DNA of 64,000 nucleotides, taken from an uncultured Verrucomicrobiota bacterium. GTDB taxonomy: Bacteria; Verrucomicrobiota; Verrucomicrobiia; Opitutales; Opitutaceae. The notes beneath the pieces are model-generated. The model did not search any database. It had not been told where the DNA came from and worked only from the letters and a program-made list of their open reading frames with translations. The DNA is taken from contig CAIQAB010000015.1 in the NCBI GenBank assembly GCA_903869675.1, forward strand, positions 62,001 to 126,000, read 5' to 3'. Shown here piece by piece: positions 29,438 to 38,443 of this stretch; positions within the stretch are counted from its first letter, which is position 1, and the number at the start of each line of letters is the position of its first letter. Position numbers and translations under genes: made by a program.

Positions 29438-29995
29438 TCAGGATTTCGGGGAGGGGCGAGCGATGGTGATGGCGTCGTGGCGTGGATCGGTCGAGTGGAG
29501 GATAACGGTGACTTTTTCATCGGGACCGGCGTGCAGGGTGATTCCGGTGTAGTCGGCCGCGACGGGCAGGGTGCGTCCGCCGCGATCAACGAGGACGGCG
29601 AGCTCGACCTTGGCGGGACGGCCGTGGTCGAAGAGTTCGTCTAGGGCGGCCTTCACGGTGCGGCCCGATTGGAGAACGTCATCGACGAGAATCACAGTCG
29701 CACCGGTGACGTCGATGGGGATTAGGGTGGGGGTGAATTCCTTCGGGATCGGGTTGCGTCCGATGTCGTCGCGGTGGAAGGAAATGTCGATGATGCCGGT
29801 GCGCGGGCGGGCGGCTTCGGGGTAGCGGTCGCGGAGCAGCCATTGGAGGCGGGTGGCGACGTGGACTCCGCCGTTGGCCACGCCGAGCAGGATCAGACGG
29901 GCGGCGGGGTCGGCCGGGTGGCGGGCGGCGATCTCGTTGGCGAGTTTGGCGAGGGCGTCGCCGAGGGCGGTGGCGGGAACGGCGGGGGAAGGCAC
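29438..29995 (-). CDS. pyrR: Bifunctional pyrimidine operon regulator / uracil phosphoribosyltransferase
   Basis: PyrR is a phosphoribosyltransferase that in many bacteria binds pyr mRNA to attenuate transcription in response to UMP. The 185-residue product has the PRPP loop VILVDDVLQSGRTVKAALDEL and the PyrR-like segments IDISFHRDDIG and LAVLVDRGGRTLPV. No PyrR-binding leader or terminator is visible between rpe and pyrR, which leaves only 18 bases; regulation may be translational or via another site. Confidence 0.92.
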   Translation of the reverse strand: MPSPAVPATALGDALAKLANEIAARHPADPAARLILLGVANGGVHVATRLQWLLRDRYPEAARPRTGIIDISFHRDDIGRNPIPKEFTPTLIPIDVTGATVILVDDVLQSGRTVKAALDELFDHGRPAKVELAVLVDRGGRTLPVAADYTGITLHAGPDEKVTVILHSTDPRHDAITIARPSPKS

Positions 29996-30013
29996 GGGCG
30001 GGAAGGGTGTGTG

Positions 30014-30682
30014 TTACCAAGCGGCGACTTCGCGCACGAAGGCGGCGCGGTCGGGGGATTTAAAAAACGAGGTGCCGGCGACGAAGGTATCGGCTCCGGC
30101 GGTGCGGCATTCGCGGCCGGTGGTGGGGTCGATGCCGCCATCGACTTCTAGGCGGAAGTTTAGATGGCGTTCGCGGCGGAGGGCGTCGAGGCGGGCGAGT
30201 TTTGCCAGCATATCGCGGCGGAAGGGTTGCCCGCCGAAGCCGGGCTGGACCGTCATGACGAGGATGAGATCGACTTCATGCAGGAAAGGTTCGACCGCTT
30301 CGGCGGGAGTGCCGGGATTGAGCACGAGGCCGTTTTGGCAACCGAGCGTGCGGATGCGGGCGAGTAGCGCGCGGTGGTCAAGGGAGGGCTCGATGTGAAA
30401 GCTCACGAGTTGCGCGCCGGCTTGGATGAAGGTCTCGGCGTAGCGTTGGGGTTCGTCCAGCATCAGGTGGACATCAAAGAACAGGCTGGGCACCTCTCGG
30501 CGTAGTTCGGCGATCATCTGGGGGCCGAAGGTCAGGTTGGGCACGAAATGCCCGTCCATGATATCAAGGTGGAGCCAGGGGGCGCCGGCGTTGGCGACCT
30601 CGATGGCGCTGGCGGCGAGGTGGGTGTGGCGGCCGGCCAGCAGGGACGGGGCGAGGAGGGCGGAGTGAAGGGGGGCAGGCAC
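30014..30682 (-). CDS. rpe: Ribulose-phosphate 3-epimerase
   Basis: Rpe interconverts ribulose-5-phosphate and xylulose-5-phosphate. The product has the TIM-barrel motifs LLAPSLLAG, HLDIMDGHFVPN, DVHLMLD, MTVQPGFGGQPF and LEVDGGI. I chose GTG 30682 (222 residues, the family size) over ATG 30745, because that ATG lies one base after the T-run of an intrinsic terminator for lptE and would need a leaderless or read-through transcript. pyrR follows 18 bases later. Confidence 0.9.
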   Translation of the reverse strand: MPAPLHSALLAPSLLAGRHTHLAASAIEVANAGAPWLHLDIMDGHFVPNLTFGPQMIAELRREVPSLFFDVHLMLDEPQRYAETFIQAGAQLVSFHIEPSLDHRALLARIRTLGCQNGLVLNPGTPAEAVEPFLHEVDLILVMTVQPGFGGQPFRRDMLAKLARLDALRRERHLNFRLEVDGGIDPTTGRECRTAGADTFVAGTSFFKSPDRAAFVREVAAW

Positions 30683-30746
30683 GGCGGGAGACAGGGTGGA
30701 TAAAGGTCGTGGGCAAGCGCAAGGGCGAGGCTTGGAAACAGCCATG

Positions 30747-30774
30747 AAAAAGCCGCGTCCTGGAGGAGCGCGGC
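30747..30774 (-). terminator. Intrinsic terminator after lptE
   Basis: Read on the minus strand, GCCGCG (30774-30769) and CGCGGC (30757-30752) form a stem with an 11-base loop, followed by TTTTT (30751-30747). It ends the rpmF-plsX-fabH-bamD-lptE run 30 bases past lptE and abuts the most upstream rpe ATG. Confidence 0.75.
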
Positions 30775-30803
30775 AATGGGATGCGGGTAGATAGCTAGTG
30801 AGC

Positions 30804-31340
30804 TTACCAAGTGTCCAAGACAGAGCCTAGAAGTTGTTTGGCGAAGGGTTCAGCCAGCTGAGGGAGGAGGGCGTATTCAGCCTGGGTTTGCTGGATGGGC
30901 TGGAGGTCGGCGGAGCCGTTATCGGTGAAGAGCTGGCGTTCGACGGAAACGGCGCGGTTGGCGAACCAGATTTTTTTAGCGGCGGCATCCTGGAGGGTGG
31001 CGGTGGCAGAGAGGGCGAGGCCCATTTTCCGGGCGAGCCCGGAGTCGGCGGCGAGCGAAGTAAGTTTGGCGCGTTGCAGGCCGGAGAGTTTTACGGAAAG
31101 CACGGCGTCGGCTTCGTCGGGGGTGTTGACGACTCGGACGCGACCGTCGCGGATGAAGGTCTCGCGAATCTGGGTAGTCAGCACGGCGGCCGCCTGAGGG
31201 TAGGCGGCGTTGGTTTGGACGGGTGCGATGAAGATGCTCTGGAAATCACGCTCCACACCGGTTCCCAAGCGGTAATGGGAGCAGGCGCCGGTGAGGAGCA
31301 GGATGCAACCGGCGGAGAGCGCGGAGAGGAGGCGAGCCAT
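30804..31340 (-). CDS. lptE: LptE-like LPS-assembly lipoprotein
   Basis: LptE plugs the LptD barrel that inserts lipopolysaccharide into the outer membrane. The 178-residue product has a lipoprotein signal ending LLLTGAC (lipobox Cys20), then HYRLGTG and SIFIAPVQTNAAYPQ. The core VLTTQIRETFIRDGRVRVVN is typical of the LptE fold. The neighbouring bamD supports an outer-membrane role. Sequence identity across this family is low, so the gene name rests on pattern and context. Confidence 0.8.
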   Translation of the reverse strand: MARLLSALSAGCILLLTGACSHYRLGTGVERDFQSIFIAPVQTNAAYPQAAAVLTTQIRETFIRDGRVRVVNTPDEADAVLSVKLSGLQRAKLTSLAADSGLARKMGLALSATATLQDAAAKKIWFANRAVSVERQLFTDNGSADLQPIQQTQAEYALLPQLAEPFAKQLLGSVLDTW

Positions 31341-31367
31341 GTGGGGTGGGGAAGGCGCGTGAACGCT

Positions 31368-32426
31368 CTAGAAAATCCAGAAACGCTTGGCGCGGGGGCC
31401 GCTGCGGGCTCCGCCTTCGACGCCCGCCTCGCCGGTCTCGATCTTCTCGATCGCGGCGAGGTAGCGGCGGGCGCGTTCTGCGGTCGGGGAATCCGGGTAA
31501 GTGGTGATAGCCTCGTTATAGAAGACCTTGGCCGCTTTGTAATTCGAGCGTTTCTTGTAGTAGAAGTCTCCCATGGTCATCTTGCTTTCGGCAAGCAGGG
31601 CACGGGCGCTGTTGAAGCCTTTATTGGCGATGGCGACGTCGGCCTCGCCGGGGTAGAGGATGGTGTAATCCTGGAAGTAGGTTAGAGCGAGCTGGGTGGA
31701 AGCCTGGTCATAAGGCGGGCCCTGGGTGATGGTGGCCTGAGCAGCCGCGAGTTTCAGGTAGGCGTCGGGAGTGAGGAAGCTGTCCGGGTAGTTGTTTATC
31801 ATCCGGTCGAGGGCATCGATGGCGGCGTCGCGGTCGCCAGCGCGAGTGTAGCCGGCGGCCGCGTTCATCAGAGATATACCGGCGTATTCGCTGTAGGGGG
31901 CGTTGGTGACGATTTGCTCGAGGAACTCGAGGCCCTTGTCACGTTGTTTGAAGCCGGGGATGAGTCCCCAGTAAAGGGGGCGGGCCCCTTTAACGAGTTT
32001 GTCGGCGATGCGGTATTCGGCGCCCAAGACCTCGGTGAAGGCGGGGTAGGCGGGGTGTTCGGTGATGACGAGCTGAAGGTTATGAAAGGCCTTCGTGTAT
32101 TGGCGGCGGGTTTCGTAAATTCGGCCGGAGCGGTAAAGGGCTTCGGGGGCGAAAACGGACGTTGGATATTTCTTGTAGACGCGTTTGTAGCCGGAGAGGG
32201 CGGTGCCGGCGTGGCCGGAGTCCTCGGCGCGGCGGGCATTGTCCATCAGGGACTTCGCGGTATGGCCGGCAGGGGTGTCGAGGAAGGGGGCGAGCGCGCC
32301 GCCCTCGACGCGCCAACCGGTGCGGGGATCCCAGACCAAGTCTGCCCGCATGGAGGGGGCGATACCTAGGGCCCAGATCAAAAACAGGGTGAGGGCAAAA
32401 CCGATACGGCGCGGCGCGATGGGCAT
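31368..32426 (-). CDS. bamD: Outer membrane protein assembly factor BamD-like TPR protein
   Basis: BamD is the TPR component of the BAM complex that folds outer-membrane barrels. The 352-residue product has a signal peptide (MPIAPRRIGFALTLFLIWALG, with cleavage near PSMRA), not a lipobox, and then TPR-like helices: ALSGYKRVYKKYPTSVFAPEA, AFHNLQLVITEHPAYPAF and GDFYYKKRSNYKAAKVFYNEAI. The last is the typical BamD end. ATG 32426 was chosen; the open frame reaches 32939 but is antisense to fabH. It is 8 bases after fabH. Confidence 0.88.
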   Translation of the reverse strand: MPIAPRRIGFALTLFLIWALGIAPSMRADLVWDPRTGWRVEGGALAPFLDTPAGHTAKSLMDNARRAEDSGHAGTALSGYKRVYKKYPTSVFAPEALYRSGRIYETRRQYTKAFHNLQLVITEHPAYPAFTEVLGAEYRIADKLVKGARPLYWGLIPGFKQRDKGLEFLEQIVTNAPYSEYAGISLMNAAAGYTRAGDRDAAIDALDRMINNYPDSFLTPDAYLKLAAAQATITQGPPYDQASTQLALTYFQDYTILYPGEADVAIANKGFNSARALLAESKMTMGDFYYKKRSNYKAAKVFYNEAITTYPDSPTAERARRYLAAIEKIETGEAGVEGGARSGPRAKRFWIF

Positions 32427-32434
32427 GATTTGAA

Positions 32435-33418
32435 TCACCAGCGAACCAGTGCGCCTCCGCAGGTCAAGCCCGCCCCGAATGCGACGAGCAGGATGAGATC
32501 GCCCCGTTTCAGGCGACCGGCGCGGCGGGCCTCGTCGAGGGCGAGAGGAATGGAGGCGGCGGAGGTGTTGCCGTAGCGGTCCACGTTGGCGAAAAAGCGA
32601 TCGTGCGGCAGCTCCAGATACTCGGCGATGGCGTGGATGATGCGCAGGTTGGCCTGATGGGGCACGACGAGGGCGACGTCCTGGGGAGCAAGGCCGAGGG
32701 GCGTCAGTAGATCGCGGCAAACTTCGTCCATGGCGCGGACCGCGAATTTGAACACTTCCTTGCCCTTCATCTGGATGTGGCGGGGGGCTCCGGGGGCGAG
32801 AGGAGAACTGCCGCCGCCTGGGATCAGCAGCAGATCGCTGGTGCCGGGAATCGCGCCGAGCTTGGTCGCGACGATGCCAGAACCGGATGGGGCAGGGCCG
32901 AGGACAGCGGCGCCGGCGCCGTCTCCGAATAGCACGCAAGTGGTGCGGTCGCTCCAGTCGATGGCGGAGGACATTTTCTCGGCTCCGATGATGAGGGCGT
33001 GGCGGTAGCGACCGCTGGCGAGGAGGGCCCAGGCGGTGTCGAGGGCGTAGACGAAGCCGGTGCAGGCGGCGTTGAGGTCAAAGCAGGCGGTCGTGGCGGG
33101 TAGGCCCAGCGCGGTTTGCACGAGGCAGGCGGTCGCCGGCATGGGGAGATCCGGGGTGCAAGTGGCGACGATCAGCAAATCGATGGCCGAGGCTTCGAGT
33201 TGGGCGTCGGCGAGTGCGGCGCGGGCGGCACCGAGGGCCAGGCTGGTGGTGGTTTCGCCTGGTCCGGCTAGGCGGCGTTCGCGGATTCCAGTGCGGGTAT
33301 GGATCCACTCGTCGGAGGTATTTACCAATTTAGCGAGATCGTCGTTGGTGACGATGCGCTCCGGCACATGTGAGCCGGTGCCGAGGATGGCGATGGCGTG
33401 GGTTTGGGACAAGGGCAC
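32435..33418 (-). CDS. fabH: 3-oxoacyl-[acyl-carrier-protein] synthase III
   Basis: FabH starts fatty acid synthesis from acetyl-CoA and malonyl-ACP. The 327-residue product has the catalytic triad Cys (LNAACTGF), His (PHQANLRI) and Asn (RYGNTSAAS), plus the substrate segment WIHTRTGIRERR. It lies 18 bases after plsX, an arrangement (rpmF-plsX-fabH) common across bacteria. Confidence 0.96.
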   Translation of the reverse strand: MPLSQTHAIAILGTGSHVPERIVTNDDLAKLVNTSDEWIHTRTGIRERRLAGPGETTTSLALGAARAALADAQLEASAIDLLIVATCTPDLPMPATACLVQTALGLPATTACFDLNAACTGFVYALDTAWALLASGRYRHALIIGAEKMSSAIDWSDRTTCVLFGDGAGAAVLGPAPSGSGIVATKLGAIPGTSDLLLIPGGGSSPLAPGAPRHIQMKGKEVFKFAVRAMDEVCRDLLTPLGLAPQDVALVVPHQANLRIIHAIAEYLELPHDRFFANVDRYGNTSAASIPLALDEARRAGRLKRGDLILLVAFGAGLTCGGALVRW

Positions 33419-33436
33419 GGCGGAAACGGGATGGTT

Positions 33437-34540
33437 TCAGGCTGCGGGAGCGACGTCGCCCGTGTTGGCGGGCGCGGGGGCGTTGGCGCAAGTATCGATC
33501 AAGGTGTTCAACGGCGTGGTGTCGCGGGAAACTTGAGCGAGGAAATCGGCGCGAATCACCTTATCGGCGGCGATGATGGCGGCGTGGAGGGCGTGGCGGT
33601 TACTGGAGCCGTGGGCTTTGAGGACATTCCCGCGTAGGCCCAGCAGGGGGGCACCGCCGTAGACGTCGGGGTTCATGCGGGCTTTAAGGGCTTTGAAGGC
33701 GCCGCGCGAGAGGGCTGCGCCAGTGAGACGGAGCGGATTGGCCTTCAGTTCCTTTTCGAGGGTGGCTTTGAAGAACTTGGCGAGGGATTCCCAGCTCTTC
33801 AGCAGCAGGTTGCCTACGAAGCCATCGCATACGGCGACGTCGCAGTGGTCAGTGAAGGCTTGGAAGCCTTCGGTGGGGCCAACGTAGTTGACAATGCCTT
33901 CGGCTCCGGCGCGTTTCAGGACCTCGTGGGTCGCCTTGATGAGGGCGTTGCCCTTGCCTTCCTCCGTGCCGACCGACAAGAGGCCGACGCGCGGGTGGGC
34001 GACGCCGAGAATGACGCGTGCGTAATGAGTGCCCAGCAGGGCGTTATGGGCGAGGTGGCGAGGTTCCGCCTCGGGGTTGGCGCCGGCGTCGATCAGGATA
34101 AAAAAACCGTTCTCCCGGGGGATGATGGCGGCGAGAGCTGGGCGGTCGATGCCGTCAAGCGTGCGCAGGCGCAGGGTGCCTCCGGCCATGAGTGCGCCCG
34201 TGTTGCCGCAGGAAACGACTGCTCCGGCTTCGCCGGTTTTGATGAGCTCGATGGCGCGCGCCATCGAAGAGTCTTTTTTGCGACGGAGGGCCTGAATTGG
34301 CTTATCCTCCATCGTGATCACCTCCGACGCGGCGTGGAGGTTCAGGCGTGGATGCGAAGAGAGCCCCTGCTGTTTCAGCAAGGGCTCCAGAATTTCAGGT
34401 TGTCCCACCAAGGTGAGATTATTGCCAAGGCGATTATCGCTGAGGGCGATTTTGGCGGCGGATACTACTTCGGAGGGACCTAGGTCGCCGCCCATGGCGT
34501 CCAACGCTATCCGGCCGAGGGAACCGGTGGGTGTTCCCAT
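33437..34540 (-). CDS. plsX: Phosphate acyltransferase
   Basis: PlsX makes acyl-phosphate from acyl-ACP for phospholipid synthesis. The 367-residue product opens with RIALDAMGGDLGPSEVV, followed by MARAIELIKTGEAGAVVSCGNTGALMAGG, and GEEGKGN, with DVAVCDGFVGNLLLK near the middle. The family size is about 340; the C-terminus has an extra proline/alanine tail. rpmF precedes it by 39 bases. Confidence 0.96.
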   Translation of the reverse strand: MGTPTGSLGRIALDAMGGDLGPSEVVSAAKIALSDNRLGNNLTLVGQPEILEPLLKQQGLSSHPRLNLHAASEVITMEDKPIQALRRKKDSSMARAIELIKTGEAGAVVSCGNTGALMAGGTLRLRTLDGIDRPALAAIIPRENGFFILIDAGANPEAEPRHLAHNALLGTHYARVILGVAHPRVGLLSVGTEEGKGNALIKATHEVLKRAGAEGIVNYVGPTEGFQAFTDHCDVAVCDGFVGNLLLKSWESLAKFFKATLEKELKANPLRLTGAALSRGAFKALKARMNPDVYGGAPLLGLRGNVLKAHGSSNRHALHAAIIAADKVIRADFLAQVSRDTTPLNTLIDTCANAPAPANTGDVAPAA

Positions 34541-34579
34541 CGGGTGATGCGTGAATGAAGCTAAGGCTGGACGGGGTGC

Positions 34580-34759
34580 TTAGACGGAGACGTCCAGCAC
34601 TTGACGCCCGCGGTAGAGGCCGTTGACCGGATTCACGCGATGGGGACGGAAAAGGCTGCCATCGACGGGGTCCTTTGCGAATTCAGGTGCCTGGAAGGCG
34701 TTGGCTGCGCGGCGGTTGGCGCTGCGGCGTTTGGATTGCTTGCGTTTCGGATTGGCCAT
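34580..34759 (-). CDS. rpmF: 50S ribosomal protein L32
   Basis: The 59-residue product is L32: MANPKRKQSKRRSANRRAAN, then FAKDPVDGSLFRPHRVN and GLYRGRQVLDVSV. The zinc-ribbon cysteines found in some L32 proteins are absent, so this is the Cys-minus form. It heads the run plsX-fabH-bamD-lptE. It is easily missed because of its length. Confidence 0.95.
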   Translation of the reverse strand: MANPKRKQSKRRSANRRAANAFQAPEFAKDPVDGSLFRPHRVNPVNGLYRGRQVLDVSV

Positions 34760-34894
34760 GGGAGGAGAGCTTGGAGGGTGGGGGCGCGGCTGCCGCCGTG
34801 CAGGTTTTAGTTAGTAAAGGTTAATGCAATGAGTGCCTGAAGCGGTGCGGTCAAGCGTGATGTCGGCACTTATTCACAATGCCAGGGAAGGATT

Positions 34895-35914
34895 TCAGGT
34901 GGTAAAAAAGCCGAGCAAAACGATGCCCAAAATCACGCGATAAATCGCAAACGGCACCAACCCTAGCCGAGTGAGCAGGCCAACGAAGAGTTTTACTGCA
35001 AGAGCAGCGCTGAGGAAAGCGATGACGAGTCCGGCGGTAAGATTGGTCCAGCCAAAGGCCGCCACCATCGCCGTTCCTCCGTCGAGCGCATCCTTGGCGG
35101 CGGCGGCCCCCAGCAGGGGCAAACCCAGCAGAAAGCTGAACTCGGCGGCGCGTGCGGGTTTCAGGCCCACGAAATAGCAGGACACCATCGCGGTCATGGA
35201 TCGACTCATGCCGGGCCAGAGGGCTAGGCATTGACCGAAGCCCACTAGCAGAGCCGCGAGGGGCGACAGGTCGGCGCCGGCGAGTTCGGCACCTTGCGAC
35301 GGAAGCGCCCCGGACTGATCCAAGCGCGTGCGCCGGCGGCGATATTCGGTAAACAGCATGATGCCTGCGCCGAGGATAAGCGCCCAAGCGACGGTATGGA
35401 CCGAAAACAGGTGGGCTTTGATGTATTTTTTAAACAGCAGGGCGGTGATGACAGGTGGCAGGCAGGCGAGGATGAGGTTGCGCAGTAGACGCAGGCCGGC
35501 GGAATCACGACCGGCGAGACCGGCGCACATGGCGGCCAGTTGTCCCCAATAAAGGAGGGCGACGGCGGCGATGGCGCCGGCTTGGATGACCACCGCGTAG
35601 GTGTCGGCCGCGTCTTTAAGGGTGATCTTCTGGCCGTGTTTGTCGGTGCCGATCGGTGCGGCTGAGTCGAGGGCGAGGATGTGGTTGGCGATCACCAGGT
35701 GGCCGGTGGAAGAGACGGGCAGGAACTCGGTGACGCCCTCGACTAGTCCTAGAATCAAGCCATCGGTGAGGGTGGGCCGGGTTTTGGCTTCGGCCGCCAC
35801 TGTGTTTTCGGCCGTTTGGGGTTGGGGAGCGGCGGGCGAAGCGGCGCGCACGCTGGTGACTAGCAGGGCAAAAAGAAGATAGAAGAATGGGCGAGGCACA
35901 AAGAAATGCGTCAC
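34895..35914 (-). CDS. uppP: Undecaprenyl-diphosphatase (UppP/BacA), with an N-terminal signal-like extension
   Basis: UppP dephosphorylates undecaprenyl diphosphate to recycle the lipid carrier of cell-wall synthesis. Family motifs are LVEGVTEFLPVSSTGHLVIA and LWPGMSRSMTAMVSCYFVGL, with YAVVIQAGAIAAVALLYW between them. A hydrophobic segment (PFFYLLFALLVTSVRA) followed by an alanine/proline linker precedes the core, as in a cleavable signal peptide, which is unusual for this polytopic enzyme. GTG 35914 is my choice; ATG 35968 would leave only 17 bases to the divergent trpD, and GTG 35899 is also possible. Confidence 0.9.
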   Translation of the reverse strand: MTHFFVPRPFFYLLFALLVTSVRAASPAAPQPQTAENTVAAEAKTRPTLTDGLILGLVEGVTEFLPVSSTGHLVIANHILALDSAAPIGTDKHGQKITLKDAADTYAVVIQAGAIAAVALLYWGQLAAMCAGLAGRDSAGLRLLRNLILACLPPVITALLFKKYIKAHLFSVHTVAWALILGAGIMLFTEYRRRRTRLDQSGALPSQGAELAGADLSPLAALLVGFGQCLALWPGMSRSMTAMVSCYFVGLKPARAAEFSFLLGLPLLGAAAAKDALDGGTAMVAAFGWTNLTAGLVIAFLSAALAVKLFVGLLTRLGLVPFAIYRVILGIVLLGFFTT

Positions 35915-35985
35915 AGCAAACGGCGGCTGTCGAGTTTTGGCTTTCCCTCGACGGGGGGCGCGGGCCATCTCAGGCGAACTTCACC

Positions 35986-37044
35986 ATGGTATCGCTTGCC
36001 GAACTCACCCAGGGATTGCGCCAACGCTCCGATCTTGATGTCGCGGGGGTCGAGGCTGCCGCGGACGCGCTGGCTCAGGAGGCGGTTTCGGATGCCGAAA
36101 AGGCGGATTTTTTGCGTGCGCTCAGTGATAAAGGCGAGACGGCGGCCGAGCTGGCGGCTTTTGCCACGGAGTTTCGCGCACGCGCGGTGGATCCGGGGGT
36201 CTCGGCCTACGCGGATCGCGCCATCGATGTGGTAGGGACGGGTGGGGATCACACCGGGGCTTTCAATATTTCCAGTCTGGTGGTGCTGACGTTGGCCTGC
36301 GCGGGTGTGCCAGTAATGAAACATGGAAACCGCGGCATCACCTCCAAGTGTGGCAGTGCGGATTTACTGGGGCCTCTCGGTCTCGGGTTCCGTCTCGATG
36401 CTTCGCCCGAGCTCCTGCGCGTGGCCCTGGCGGAGCTTGGTTATGTTTTCTTTTTCGCCCCTGCGTTTCACCCCGCGTTCAAGCATATTGGTCCGGCGCG
36501 TAAGCTGCTCGCGCAGGAGGGCCGGCGTTCGGTTTTTAATGTGCTCGGCCCGCTGATTAATCCGGGGCGCCCGGCTCATGTGTTGCTCGGCGTTTTTTCC
36601 GAGGCTTGGACGCCCTTGCTTGCGGATACGTTTCATCGACTCGGGGCGGCCGCCGGGCTGGCGGCGCATGGCCGGTTGGATGTGATGCGCGGTGTTGATG
36701 AATTGACCAGCGCGACCGATACTCGCGTCCGGGGTTTTGGGCGGCTACTTGATTTGGATACAGTGTGGACCCCGGAGTTGCTCGGGCTGAGGCGGGCGGA
36801 TTTTACCGAGCTGACGGGAGGCTCGCTTGAGGAGAACCTCGGCATCGTGCATGCCTTGCTGGAGGGGCGGGGGCCGGCTGGCTTGGTGGATACAGTGGCG
36901 CTTAATGCGGCGGTGGCGCTCTGGATATGCGGAAGGCATACGTCACCGGTGGCGGGCTTGGCTGAAGCGCGCGAGTTGCTGCTGGGTGGGGCGGTGCGGG
37001 CCAAGATCGCGGCGACCCGCGAGTTTTTTTTGAGTCATCCATGA
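35986..37044 (+). CDS. trpD: Anthranilate phosphoribosyltransferase
   Basis: TrpD couples anthranilate to PRPP in tryptophan synthesis. The 352-residue product has the PRPP loop DVVGTGGDHTGAFNISS, KHGNRGITSKCGSADLL, and FAPAFHPAFKHIGPARKLL, followed by FNVLGPLINPGRP. ATG 35986 was chosen; the open frame extends to 35887 but this would overlap uppP. The stop codon overlaps the glmM start by four bases. Confidence 0.96.
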   Translation: MVSLAELTQGLRQRSDLDVAGVEAAADALAQEAVSDAEKADFLRALSDKGETAAELAAFATEFRARAVDPGVSAYADRAIDVVGTGGDHTGAFNISSLVVLTLACAGVPVMKHGNRGITSKCGSADLLGPLGLGFRLDASPELLRVALAELGYVFFFAPAFHPAFKHIGPARKLLAQEGRRSVFNVLGPLINPGRPAHVLLGVFSEAWTPLLADTFHRLGAAAGLAAHGRLDVMRGVDELTSATDTRVRGFGRLLDLDTVWTPELLGLRRADFTELTGGSLEENLGIVHALLEGRGPAGLVDTVALNAAVALWICGRHTSPVAGLAEARELLLGGAVRAKIAATREFFLSHP

Positions 37045-38378
37045 AACGCGAATACTTCGGAACGGACGGCGTGCGCGGACCCTTCGGGGGACCGGTCATC
37101 AACGAGGATTTCGCCACTCGCCTGGGCGAGGCGGTTGCGCTTTGGGTGCTTGGTCGGGCTGGTCTCGGTGGCGAGGTTCTGATCGGGCGAGATACCCGTG
37201 CTTCCGGGCTTGCGCTGGAGCGGGCGCTCGCCGCCGGTCTCAGGGCTGGAGGGCTTCGGCCGATCTCGCTCGGGGTGACCCCGACTCCGGCGGTGGCGCG
37301 GGCGGTTGTGGCCCGTGGCGCCCGTCTTGGCGTGGTGGTGACCGCTTCACATAATCCGGCGGCGGACAACGGGATCAAATTTTTCGCTGCGGGTGGTCGT
37401 AAGCTTTCGGACAGCGAGGAGTCGGCTATAGAGGCATTGCTGCCCCTGCAGCCTGCGAGGTTGGCCGCGGACGAAATTCCGCGCCTCGAAGCCAATGCCG
37501 GGTATATCGAGGCGCTTGCTTCACTTTTGCCGGTCGGAGCGCTGGCGGGCTGGAAAATCGTGGTGGATGCGGGCCACGGCGCGACCGTTCTGACCACGCC
37601 GGAGGCATTGCGCAAGGCAGGGGCGGAGGTCGAGCTAATCGGCGGTGCGCCGGACGGTCAGAACATCAATGCGGGGGTGGGTAGCGAGCACCCGGAGTCA
37701 CTGGCGCGCGCAGTGGTCGAGCATGGTGCGCGGCTGGGCGTGGCCCATGACGGGGATGGCGACCGTTGCGTGCTTTGCGATGAGACCGGCTCGCTGCTCG
37801 ATGGCGACGAGATCCTCACAATTCTTGCGCTCGACGCCTTGTCGCGCGGGGAGTTGGCCGTCGGCACGCTGGTGGTGACGGTGCAGAGCAACCTTGGCGT
37901 GGATGCGGCGATTCGCGCGGCGGGTGGCCGGGTGGTGCGCACCGACGTGGGGGATCGGCATGTTTTGGAGCGTTTGCGCGAGACAAGCGCGCGGCTGGGC
38001 GGGGAGTCCAGCGGGCACATCGTTAATCTAGATATTTCCCCCACTGGCGACGGTCTCGGTGCAGTGCTTGGCGTCCTTGCCGTCATGCGCGCGACGGGCC
38101 GACCGCTTTCGGCGTTGCGTGCGGGGCTGATCAAGTTCCCCCAAGGGCAGCGCAGTCTCAAGGTCGCGGCCAAGCGGCCCATGACTGAGTGTGTCGCACT
38201 CAACCGGGAACTTGCCGTGCTGGAGAGCGAGCTAGGCGATGCTGGCCGCGTAATGGCGCGGTTTTCGGGGACCGAGACCAAGCTGAGGCTTCTGGCCGAG
38301 GCGGGCACGCAAGCTAGGGTAGACGCGGCGCTGGAGCGGCTCACGGCCGCAGCTCGTATCGATTTGCACCTGCTCTAA
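37041..38378 (+). CDS. glmM: Phosphoglucosamine mutase
   Basis: GlmM converts glucosamine-6-phosphate to glucosamine-1-phosphate for UDP-GlcNAc, which feeds peptidoglycan and lipid A. The 445-residue product shows YFGTDGVRG, VLIGRDTR, the phosphoserine loop VTASHNPAADNGIKFF, the Mg loop DGDGDRC, and GGESSGHI. The ATGA overlap with trpD implies translational coupling, although the two pathways are unrelated. Confidence 0.96.
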   Translation: MKREYFGTDGVRGPFGGPVINEDFATRLGEAVALWVLGRAGLGGEVLIGRDTRASGLALERALAAGLRAGGLRPISLGVTPTPAVARAVVARGARLGVVVTASHNPAADNGIKFFAAGGRKLSDSEESAIEALLPLQPARLAADEIPRLEANAGYIEALASLLPVGALAGWKIVVDAGHGATVLTTPEALRKAGAEVELIGGAPDGQNINAGVGSEHPESLARAVVEHGARLGVAHDGDGDRCVLCDETGSLLDGDEILTILALDALSRGELAVGTLVVTVQSNLGVDAAIRAAGGRVVRTDVGDRHVLERLRETSARLGGESSGHIVNLDISPTGDGLGAVLGVLAVMRATGRPLSALRAGLIKFPQGQRSLKVAAKRPMTECVALNRELAVLESELGDAGRVMARFSGTETKLRLLAEAGTQARVDAALERLTAAARIDLHLL

Positions 38379-38443
38379 CGCACTTCCGTCCAGTCTAGCG
38401 TTGACCGGGTTGGCATCCGGCAGCTTTTTTATGTGGATACCCT

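Noticed and set aside
38405-38443. TTGACC and a TTGGCA...GGCAGC stretch before the TPR gene, considered as a sigma-70 or sigma-54 promoter
   Set aside because: No matching -10 hexamer, and the sigma-54 GC doublet is misplaced by one base.
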